A DNA stretch of 64,000 nt from Phialophora verrucosa (Eukaryota; Ascomycota; Eurotiomycetes; Chaetothyriales; Herpotrichiellaceae), in contig MSED01000004.1 in the NCBI GenBank assembly GCA_002099365.1, forward strand, positions 868,001 through 932,000, in the 5' to 3' direction. The notes below the pieces were generated by a model, which saw only the letters and a list, made by a program, of their open reading frames with translations, was not told the DNA's origin and ran no database searches. A program made the translations under genes and the position numbers. Positions 11,269 to 20,674 of this stretch are shown one piece after another (position 1 is the stretch's first letter; each line of letters starts with the position of its first letter).

Positions 11269-11538
11269 CTGCCGATGCAATGGCAAGCATCGCCTGGCTA
11301 CCAGGAGAGGCTGTCGGCCCTTAAGGCGATGCTAGTGCTATCGTTGGCGGGTAAGCAGGATCTCTCGACGACACCGCCCATGATGAGGACAATCGCGGAC
11401 CGGTGCACGGGCAACCCGAACGTCGAGTACCAGGAGATCGACCCGGGCACGCACATGATGGTCATGGAGATGCCCAAGCCCGTGGCCGAAAAGCTGGTCG
11501 CGTTTCGCAACAGGGTCGATGGGCTGGGAGACCAATAG
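11269..11538 (+). pseudogene. C-terminal fragment of an alpha/beta hydrolase
   Basis: About 90 codons read like the last third of a pimeloyl-ester-esterase or 3-oxoadipate enol-lactonase type alpha/beta hydrolase: a YQERLSALKA lid end, the strand LVLSLAGKQDLSTTPP carrying the acidic residue, and EIDPGTHMMVMEMPKPVAEK carrying the catalytic His. The frame is closed by a TGA at 11266, and no N-terminal half with nucleophile elbow is found upstream. I infer a truncated relic. A very short 3' exon of a gene with unusual introns cannot be excluded. It lies between the SDR and BVMO 2, so an ester- or lactone-cleaving enzyme may have been lost from the block. Confidence 0.45.
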
Positions 11539-12794
11539 ATGGCGGAATTGTCGGCACAGGACCATTGCTTTACTTTAGCCTGAGCCCCTTTTTTCTCTTC
11601 TCTGTACTTCAGAGACAGTTAACAAGGCACAGGGATTCTGGCGGGCGATATCCTCCCCCACGCCTACGAAGTACGTTCCCCCGAGCATGACGAGAGTCTG
11701 CAAAAAAGGGAGGGCGAGGGGACCCTGCGGCTCCAGGGGCCTCGGAGCACTCTAGACTCAAGAGTCTACGAGGGGTCTCTCCGTGCTTTGCTCGATGGAA
11801 AAGGTGTGATTATGGCTGGAACGCATAGCCCGCGGCCATACATGTAGCAAGTCAACAAATTCCTGACGGAGGAATTGATGTTATTAAAGGAGAGAGCGAA
11901 AGAAGGCCTCTCCATAGTTTCCGTATAGCTATCACGAATAATAAATAGAAGCCGGCAAACCGGGAGATTTGTTACCGTTGTGACGATATGACTTGGTACG
12001 GGGTTGACTATAGTGGCCTGAATCCACCATCTTCTATTACAGAGGAAGCTCCCAGCTCCCTTCGGTGCTAACTCCGGAATTGGAAAAATCACCTCGGGCC
12101 GAAACGTTAGTCCTATATCCAAGACTGGTCGAGCAAACGGCGGATGGAGACTTCATCGGCGGTTTGGCCTGTCATTGTGATTTTCGATGTTCGAGTCTCG
12201 GGGTGTGCATAAAATGAAATTTTCCAAGTCGAATACGTGCAAATGATAATACAGACTGGTTTGAAGATGGTAATATTCGGTGTGTGGAAGAACACTTCTC
12301 CCAGCATCTCGACTTTGAAGAAGGGCGATGGTTATAAAAACCTTGTGGAGAGCCCTATCCGAATCTAGTAGTCTGGGGAAGCATTATACCACAAAGAGAA
12401 ATATTACCGAGGGATTTGGACGACCTAGTCAGGTCATCTCCCCACTTGATGCTGGTCGAGAGGAATGGTTAACAAGCTTGATGGACCTACTAACATGTCT
12501 TACTGTCGTTACCTCGTTGCCGAGTGTTCTCGGCTTGTTTTTTAACCTCGATGGTGGTCGTCTGACGAGGAGGCCCATATTAGCGAACTTTGTGTGTCTG
12601 CGCATGCTGGCTTGGTGCCGGCAAGCCCGAAGAGAGAGTAGAGTGCAGGAAGGGGAGGCTCCATGTGGTTTCCAATAACAGATAAATATTTGAAGCAGCG
12701 CAGTTGGCTGTTTTGTGTATTGAGCAATATCATCTACGGAGTACTCACCCTTCCCCCCACCTCCTGCTTTCTCCCTAAACATATCTACCAAACC
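11539..12794. other. Intergenic upstream of BVMO 2
   Basis: Holds the promoter side of BVMO 2. A short inverted repeat TAGACTC-AA-GAGTCTA is at 11753-11768 and a single TCCGGA palindrome is at 12073-12078. No gene is supported. Confidence 0.55.
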
Positions 12795-14994
12795 ATGGCC
12801 GCCGCAGGCGTGCTCCCTGATCCGAGAGAGATCGTCGATGCCCTCCCCGAATTGTCCCTGAAGCCTCGTTCGGCAGGTCATAAACAGACCAACGGGCATG
12901 TGGCGCACGGCGCAGAAAGACTTGAACAACACGAGAACGAGTGGTACCGGTCCGTCTTCTCGTCCGACGGCTACCGCATCCACGAGGAGCCGCTGCACAC
13001 GCGACGGCCGATGCGCTTGCTGATAGTCGGCGCCGGTGCTGCCGGTCTCCAGATCGCGTACAAGGCGCAGCGGCAACTGTCCAACGTGACGTTTGCCATC
13101 TACGAGAAGAATTCGGCCGTGGGTGGCACCTGGCTGGAGAACCGGTACCCAGGCTGCACGTGCGACATTCCCAGTCACTCGTACCAGTTCAGCTTCTGGC
13201 GCAAACCGGATTGGAAGAGCTACTACGCCGGCGCCGAGGAGATCCGCCAGTACCCCCAGGCGTTTGCGGTCGAGAACGGCCTGGAACGCTTTGTCCGTTT
13301 CGGCCACCGTGTCGACGAGGCTCGCTGGCACGCCGACCAAGGCGTGTGGAAGATCAAGGGTCACCGGCCGGACGGTTCCGAGTTTACCGATGAGGGCGAA
13401 ATCCTGGCCTCGTGCCACGGTGTTTTGAAGTGAGATAGTATCCCCCATAGTGGTGTAGGCATAATGAACTCTGAAAATGGCTGACGTCGTGCTTTAGTTC
13501 GTGGAAATATCCAAACATCCCAGGAATCGATCGGTTCAAGGGCAAGACTATGCACAGCGCCGCCTGGGACGACAGTGTCGACCTGACCAACAAGAAAGTC
13601 GCCGTTGTCGGGGGAGGCTCTTCCGCCGTCCAAATCATCCCGTCCATTCAGCCTTACACAAAAGAACTGCACGTCTTCTTGAGATCTCCCGTCTGGATCA
13701 CGGCCGGGTTCGGCGCAAAACACGCTGCCCCGGGTGGCGTCAACTTTGACTGTATATTTTAACATATCTTCCCTGCTTGCTGCTTTCTCAATGGAGACTG
13801 ACCGACGCACCCATGACACCAGATTCCGAGGAGCAAAAGAACAAGTTTGCCGGAGACGAGGCCGTCCTTGACAAGTACTGTCGGGATGTTGAAGGGGAAC
13901 TCAACAAACGGTTTACCTTGGTGAGTAGGCTCTTGTCCTTTGGAGAAGGGTGTAAAATATCTAAACTGGCGCAGATGCATCTCGACAGCGTAGACCAGGC
14001 CGTGTCGCGGGAGTTTGTGGCCAAAAGCATGTTCCAAAAGCTGGCCGGCGACTCTCGGCTGACGGCTCACTTGATTCCGCAATACGCGCTCGGCTGTCGT
14101 CGAATGACCCCCGGGTCCGACTACCTGCAGTCGCTGCTCCGGCCCAATGTCGAGGTCATCACCCAGTCGGCCGCCGCGGTGACCGAGACGGGTCTGGTCG
14201 ACGCCTCGGGCAGGCAGGTCGACGTCGACGTCATCATCTTCGCCACGGGCTTCGACACGAGTTTCTGTCCTCCTTACACTCTGATCGGAGAGGATGGCCG
14301 AAACCTGCGTGAGGAATGGGGCACCTTTCCAAAGGGCTACCTGAGTGTCATGGCAGAAGGTTTTCCCAACATGTTTCGTGAGTAGTCGCCCAAGTAACTT
14401 GTCTTCCTATCCTTTGACATGTGAGGGGAAAAAACCAGATTTCATCGGTCCAAATGGCCCAGTCTCGCACGGGTCCGTCCTCCCGATCCTGGAGTGGCAC
14501 ACTCGATATATGTTCAAGATCATCTCACACATGCAGCGAACGTCCATAAAGTCCCTGGCCCCGTCCCGCCAGGCCGTGTCGGACCTCTACACCCACACAC
14601 ACGAGCTCCTCAAGCGAACAGCTTGGTCAAGGTGAGAGAGAGCGAGAGTCTCGATCGAACATCCAATTTCCCCCTAAGAGGTTTCTTTCTGACTTTTCTC
14701 TCCTACTCTTACATATATAGTGCCTGTCGATCGTGGTTTAAGAACGGCCAGGTCCACGGCCCCGTCACCGCCATCTGGCCAGGGAGCCGATTGCACTACT
14801 TTGAGGTGCTGTCTGAGCCTCGCTACGAGGACTTTGTCATCAAGTACCGTGATCTGGGCAACCGATTCGCCTATCTAGGCAACGGCTACACGCAGGTGGA
14901 ACTCGACGAGGACAGTAATCCCGTGTGGTATTTCGACGTCTTGCACAAAGAGCTCGCCATGGGAACTAAAGCGTTTGAAGTGATACAGTGTTGA
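12795..14994 (+). CDS. Flavin-binding Baeyer-Villiger monooxygenase (BVMO 2)
   Basis: Six exons (12795-13429, 13498-13751, 13823-13920, 13975-14377, 14439-14631, 14721-14994) join in phase to 618 residues. FAD motif GAGAAG is at 79-84, then GGTWLENRYPGCTCDIPSH at about 110-128, the BVMO fingerprint FKGKTMHSAAWD at 225-236 and the NADPH motif GGGSSA at 250-255. The first 70 residues form an N-terminal extension that BVMO 1 lacks. The intron 13921-13974 is 54 bases long, has no stop and keeps frame, so retention would add 18 residues; its gtgagt donor and ctaaact branch point argue that it is spliced. The ATG at 12795 has a purine-rich context; an upstream ATG at 12663 is in frame but gives a non-family extension. 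Role as for BVMO 1, possibly on a different ketone. Confidence 0.9.
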
Positions 14995-15240
14995 AATCAT
15001 CTTTGCTAGACCTTACATAAACTTATAGATTTCTTCTAAAACCAATGTACTGTCCAGCAGTATCTCTCTCCACTCTAAGAGTCCGTTCCAAGGGATGCGT
15101 CGAGCATGTTCTGGAACTCGCCGAGTCTCCAACGGTCGACGGCGGCGGGCTGAAGATCTGCAATTTCATTGTATTTGTCGGGAGCGAGGGAGTCAGCAAC
15201 AGAAAAAGAGAAAATAGAGGACCGAATCTCTATGGTGTAC

Positions 15241-16661
15241 TCATGAAGGGTTCAAGCAGGGCTCGCCAAAATCAAAGGCAGAGGTGTCCATGGGCCAAGG
15301 GCCGGCCGAGAGGAAAGGGTCATTGAACCAACCCAAAGCCTCCCCCTCGTCTAGCCAGCCGTCCGTGTTCAAAGTCGTCACGTTGCTGTTGGCGGCCTTT
15401 TGTTTCGGGGCGGTCGTTGTCGTTGTCGGTGTTGATGATGACGCAGCGCCGCCGCCGCCGCCGTGGTAGGAGCGCTTCTGCAGCATGGCCTTCGCCGCCT
15501 CAAAGAGCTTGAAGGCAAAGCTGGCACCCCAGTACGTCTCGCGTAGCTCCGACACCACCATCATGCCCACTTCCAGTTGGACCAAGCCAGGTTTGGACCA
15601 GTGGTCGGCTGGATCGGCACTCGTAGGGATGAATCTGCATGGCCGTGATGATGGCCGTGAGGCTGCGTGCGCCAGGTATGTCAGCAAGAGTGTGTCTAGC
15701 TAGAGATTTCAATCTCCTGAGGATTCACTTCATTGGTCTCAGATACTAGATCATGTCCTATTCGATCAACGTCGATGAAGTGATTGATTCGGACCGCCGC
15801 CGAACGAGCCTTTCGGAGCGACTCTACCCGTTCAAGTGTCTTGCCGTTGTCGGGAGGGTCTCGGAAATTGATTCTCGACCGATTTAGGACGATGATGACC
15901 GCTCTATGACGGGGAGAGAAGAAAAGGAAATAAGTTAGCTTTTGAAACGTGGCAAAGCACCCTTGGGTGGAGGGCACAAACTGTCTCAAAAGTTCAAACG
16001 GAACTCATTCAAGGACGCCATGGAAAAGTCGGTCTGACGATCCAGACCTCGCGCCGAAGACCGGCAGCCTTCGAGGTCGCTCTCGCACGATCGAAAGCAA
16101 TCATGGTCGAGAGGCGATTGGGTGCTCTGTCGGAGGATCTTGCCCAGAACCACACTCAAATGAATCGATCGCACCCAGATTTCCGCGTGCTCTTGCATGG
16201 TGGCGGGGAGATACTTGGCGGTGACGTCCGGGGAAAGTTCGTCTAGCTCATGGTGATGTCGTCGGGCTCGGGCATTTGCACCTGACAGTCCTCGAGGTTG
16301 ATGCGAATCGGCCGTCCCAGGGCCAAGCACAGCCAACGGTGTCTCATGAAGCACGACCACCAGATCCGGCGGAAAACGCGTGACCGAAGAGTGGGATATG
16401 GACTCTGTGAGTCCGACCGCGGTGTCCGGTAGAGACCCAAGACCTGACAAAGACCGATGGCGATGCCTATCTACATACAACCGTCCTTTCCTCGCATTCT
16501 ATCCTGTCGTGAAGGCAATTCGTGCAAGGATGACCCGTGACTGTGACATTACAGCGCACTTTTCTATCTTTAAATCGTTGGCAAGCAACAGCAGATCGTC
16601 GTCCACCTTTAGATTTTGTGAAGGCCAGCCTGCCTGTGCTGCTCGCAGTTGTGGTCGACAT
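15241..16661 (-). pseudogene. Decayed Zn2Cys6 transcription factor
   Basis: Remnants of one fungal regulator lie in order on the minus strand but in different frames. The N-terminal piece (16467-16661) reads as a zinc cluster in which the second Cys is replaced by Phe (ACQRFKDRKVRC), followed by PCTNC and ECEER, then a stop. About 200 residues that should follow are missing. The fungal-specific middle domain resumes near 16440 (RRIWWSCFMRHR, ALGRPIRINLEDC, MPEPDDI), then hits a stop at about 16243 and shifts by one base into a frame reading PDVTAKYLP and SVVLGKILR. Further pieces at 15696-15989 (KARSAAVRIN) and 15241-15687 (LEVGMMVVSELRETYWGASF, then a Gly/Thr-rich tail) are again out of frame. 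Loss of a zinc ligand plus deletion and frameshifts make function very unlikely. Confidence 0.8.
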
Positions 16662-17117
16662 GCTAGCGTAGAGTACAGCTATCTGTATGTAGAGCCCTAA
16701 GCAGGAGCCCCAGCGATGTCGTGGGAGATGGGGAGGATGGGAGGACCCCGCGGGCAACTGGCTAATGGCGGTCCCTAGATAGAACCTTAAAGTTCTCCAT
16801 GTAATGACCACTAAATGACAATGAAATGGAATGTCAAACACGTTGATATTTCTGACTCTAATTCCATGTGATCCCACCAGCGAGCATGGAATCAAATACG
16901 GTGGTAATATGGAGAAGGAAGTTCCATGCCGGTGAAGATCGTTCCGCTCCTAGTATTTTGCCACCGTTCCCTTCAACCGGATCTCGTATCGCTTTTGTCG
17001 AATCAACACATCAGTCGCTTCGTGATTATTATCTCTTTCCTTTCGTTGTCTCACGTCTCAACGAGACAGATGCTCGGAGAGGGGGAAGCAGTGTCATCTA
17101 CAAAACGTCGATCTTCC
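16662..17117. other. Intergenic between two pseudogenes
   Basis: No supported gene or repeat; probably the former promoter of the decayed regulator. Confidence 0.5.
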
Positions 17118-17693
17118 TCAGGATTTCTGAGAACTCCTTCCAGTATACATCATTTCTGTAGCGCTGCACTGCTCCTCGAGAACCTTGGCCGTCTGCTCCA
17201 TCTTTTCTAGACCTTCCTCGATGCCATAGACACCCACGTAGCTGATCGGGGGGCTAACGGCACGCATCGCTGCAGTGACGCCGCCGTTGCTGTCCTTAAT
17301 TGTGCCACATTCGGACGACTTGACACCGAGCTGCTCGTAGGCGTACAAGTAGATGTTGGGGTCGGGTTTGCCCGATGGAGGATTGAGAGAGAACTCATCA
17401 AGCAGGGAAATGGTGTTGCGTCTATCGACAAATGCATTCAAGAGCTTTGCCGGTACACGAATGGTCTAATTGGACGAGGAGAATAATAGGGACGGCGCAC
17501 TAACATGATAGAGTAGGCCGTCGCTCGGCCTTGAAATCGATATCCTATAAGTAAAGTTTTCTTTCCAGAGACCGAAGCCATCCATCGAGAAAATTTTCAT
17601 CGAGTATGAGGGAGTCCCTGCTTGCAGGGTGGACGAGGATACTAGAATCAGCACATACGTTGTTCTTACACAGAGCTCAGACACAAGCAACAA
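17118..17693 (-). pseudogene. Decayed HAD-superfamily hydrolase
   Basis: The piece 17118-17441 resembles the C-terminal half of a phosphoglucomutase- or phosphatase-type HAD hydrolase: GKPDPNIYLYAYEQLG carries the motif III Lys, and TIKDSNGGVTAAMRA corresponds to motif IV, where the usual ED or DD is changed to KD. The piece 17466-17693, in another frame, has VSSSTLQAGTPS, which resembles motif II. The aspartate-bearing motif I (DxDxT/V) and the cap start are not found upstream. Frame changes, the changed motif IV acid and the missing N-terminus indicate a relic. The motif II assignment is weaker than the C-terminal one. Confidence 0.55.
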
Positions 17694-18205
17694 TTGCCTT
17701 GAGAAGGGATAGAACAGATGCTCCGATTCCAGGTAAAGCTATCCTACCGGCCGTTCTGGAGCCGTGCATCGTGGGAGCATACGCGCTGAATTTGAGAGAG
17801 CTCTATTCAGACCTGTGATGTGAGGTCGATCACACAATGAAACCAGGTCTGTAGGAAACAAGTCGAGAGATCCGACGGTAGTGGATAAGAAAGGAGCGCA
17901 GCCTCGAGGGGCCTGATTCGCTGATTCCCGCGTCGGCACCGATGTCGGCGATCCCCCCAGATCCAACCGGGTGACTGCCGCCTACCCGTGCTATCCCCTG
18001 ACGTCCGGAGTATTATCATCGACGACGACGTCCGGAACATGCATTAAGCACGCACGTCTGCACCATTAACTGATGAGTCCACTTCATAGGTTGTCCTTTC
18101 GTGGATCAAAACAGAAGGTGTCCTACAGCACAGTACATCAACAAGGGAGATTGATTCCCATGCTCCACTTTTCATCTTCAAAAGACACACTCACAACCAG
18201 CAACA
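17694..18205. other. Intergenic, promoter side of decarboxylase
   Basis: Two copies of ACGTCCGGA at 18001-18009 and 18028-18036 (27-base period) lie about 170-200 bases before the start codon of the following gene. No gene is supported here. Confidence 0.5.
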
Positions 18206-19368
18206 ATGAGCGATGTACAAGCACAATCTACAAATGCTTCGAACTTGGAGTCCCACCATCCGTCACAGTCACCTTCGACCGCCTCCTTCCGCAAGACCGC
18301 TCGGCTGATCTGCCTGGAAGAACATGCCGTGTCGCCATTCCCCGTCCCCACCACGTCGTCCACTTTCAACATCTTCAAACCGACATACATATCGGGGGTT
18401 AAAGAGCGGCTCTCCAACATCGCCCACCGCATCGCCGTAATGGACGCCCACAATATCGGCGCGCAGATAATCTCCATGAACCAGCCCACCGCGCAAGCGT
18501 TCACTGATCTACAGCAGCAGGTTGACTGGTGCAGGAAATCCAACGACTTTGTAGTGGAGAACTATTGCCGCGCATATCCTAACAGGTTCTTTGCGTTCGC
18601 GACCTTGCCCACGCACAGTGGCCGCGCTGCTGCAGAGGAGCTTGAGCGGTGCGTGAAGGAGTATGGCTTCGTAGGCGCGATGATCAACGGCTTCACCAAC
18701 ACGACAGATCCAACTCGCGGTCTGTACCTCGACGATCTGCAGTTTGACGTCCTCTGGGAGGCGGCGGAGCGATTGCAGAAGCCCATCTTCATCCATCCCC
18801 GCGTTCCGCTGGTCAGTAATATGAAGGTTCTGGAAGATATGCCGGTTTTCCATGGCGCGCCGTACGGCTTCGGACGGGAGACGTGTGAGCACATTCTCCG
18901 CATAATGTACGCCGGAGTTTTTGATCGGTTTCCCCGGCTGAAGGTCTGTCTGGGACATATGGGAGAAGGGTTGAGTTGGATTTTGCCGCGCACAGACAGT
19001 ACGTTTCGGCTCTATTCGGCCGGTAAGTTTCTCTCACCTGACCCCTGGCTGGAGCGTGTGCGCTGTTATTGCTGACCAGGCTGCTGTCAAAAGAGGCGCA
19101 AGGGCCCAAGAAAAAGCGGTTTCAGGAGTATTTCCAACAGAATATCCTCCCAAATACGAGCGGCATGCCCAGAACGTCGGCACTGATGCAGTTGATGGCC
19201 GAATCAAAGGCCGAGAATGTCATGTTTGCGGTGGATTATCCGTATGAGTCCGTGGCGGAGATGAGGGCCTGGTTTGAGACCGTCCCGGTGTCGGATGAGA
19301 CTTGGAGGGATATTGGCTATCGCAACGCCATTAGGTGGTTTGGTCTGCCGTTGAATTATGATGAGTGA
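18206..19368 (+). CDS. Amidohydrolase-2 family decarboxylase (resorcylate/dihydroxybenzoate decarboxylase-like)
   Basis: Two exons (18206-19022, 19094-19368) give 363 residues. Metal-site motifs of the ACMSD/gamma-resorcylate decarboxylase family are present: LEEH at residues 37-40, the strand FIHPRVP with His197, GHMGEG with His251 and VDYPYES with Asp320. The family performs non-oxidative, metal-dependent decarboxylation of hydroxybenzoates. The intron has a good gtaagt donor; the more obvious CCAG acceptor at 19079 breaks frame, whereas the CAAAAG acceptor ending at 19093 keeps phase and joins RLYSA to EAQGPKKKR, so I chose the latter. The Ser/Thr-rich first 30 residues are outside the barrel. 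It is the last gene of the catabolic block; a role in aromatic acid turnover is inferred from family only. Confidence 0.85.
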
Positions 19369-20674
19369 CCAGAGGATGAAAGCTGGCGTGGGGGTTGTAG
19401 AGTTTGCGGAGCTTGTGCCCAAAATGCCATAAATTGGCTGGCGCTGAGTGTGCCGCTGTTGTACTGTGCTCTTTCAGAGTGCGTTTTGGCAACAACTAGA
19501 GCCAACGCCGGCGCCGCAGTGCAACAGCATCATCGTGGGCTCCTACAGCAGCAGTGCCCACAGTCACATTTTATCAACCACGTCTGATTCATCCCAACAT
19601 TTGAAGCCAATCACGGATACCCCTCGTTACAGACACTACGTCTACCAGGCCAGCCCTGCTCCAAGAGCTCTTCTGCTCTTGCTCCCATCAGCTCGATCTC
19701 CTCGGAGCCGAATCAAGCCTCCCGTCTCACTCCAAGTTGTCCGAGATTGCCCATCCCATTTTCAAGGCACTCCAAGTTGAAATTGCTCACCAAGAAGCCC
19801 AGATACGGATCGAAGCGAGGACTACCAGGACAGGCGCTGACAGATGAGAAGATAGGGCCAGACATGCTTCGTTACGATCTTCTCTCCGTTATCCTTGAGT
19901 TAGTTACGCAGGCCTAGAGTAATATTACAAGCGCCTCCTCAACACAGTACGCCTCGTGGCCCCCTAGCGAACGCCCTTAGCGACGTCACCGCCTTCGGAT
20001 AACCTTCCTAGTCACAGCGGAAGATTATTAAGTATTTCACCCTCGTGTTTCTTTGCACTTATTCCCGTTGTTCCCTTATTTCGGGCTGGCCTGCTGAACC
20101 ATTTCTTTGGTTCCTTCTATTCCCTCAATGGGCCCAGAGCTTGGGGTAAAATCCAGACTGCTTCAACGACCCGCCCGGCCCCGAGACCGTCTGGATAGAT
20201 CCAAATTTTCTAAACATGTCACTCTGGCTAGCGACTGTCATCTTCACCACTGGAATCATTGCATGACTTTTCCCAGTGCACCACAGGACCACGCCAAGGC
20301 TCACCCAATGCGGCTCTGAGCGGTTCTCGAATGAGCCGGTATCCGACATTGCGGCCATGGGCGGGCCTGGACACTGAGCACTGCATGTCTGCCTTGGTGG
20401 CGGCTGTGCAAGGAAAGTTCCTCCATTCATATCGGTGTGGGGTTGCATAATCTGCAGCAACTTGCTTGGTGGGAGCCAATTCGGTTCGTCCCCATGCATT
20501 CATGCATTGCCACGTCACCCAGTGGTAGGGTCTCTTTGCGCGTCCCCGCCCTGTGCGGCTGAAGCAATGCGAAAGGAATAAGGACGTGCCTCACAGCAGG
20601 TGAATCTGGCGACATGATGTTTACCTGACAAGCCGAAACTCTTCTAGCACAGGGCCGAACTTCCATCCAGAACT
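19369..20674. other. Intergenic before ankyrin gene
   Basis: 1.3 kb without a recognisable gene. Short open frames at 19448-19780 and 20107-20518 lack coding character or family similarity. Confidence 0.55.

Noticed and set aside
11220..11290. Minus-strand Ala/Ile/Gly-rich text resembling the end of a membrane transporter
   Set aside because: Only about 25 residues, no upstream continuation; likely chance in GC-rich DNA.
12429..13448. 339-codon minus-strand frame over BVMO 2 exon 1
   Set aside because: Shadow of the GC-rich first exon; the plus strand carries FAD and fingerprint motifs.
13823..14377. Reading BVMO 2 exons 3 and 4 as one exon without the 54-base intron
   Set aside because: The frame stays open, but the segment has a consensus donor, branch point and acceptor and its translation lacks family similarity.
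18206..19368. Idea that the decarboxylase is frameshifted at the intron
   Set aside because: A downstream AAAAG acceptor at 19093 keeps phase and gives sensible sequence, so no lesion is needed.
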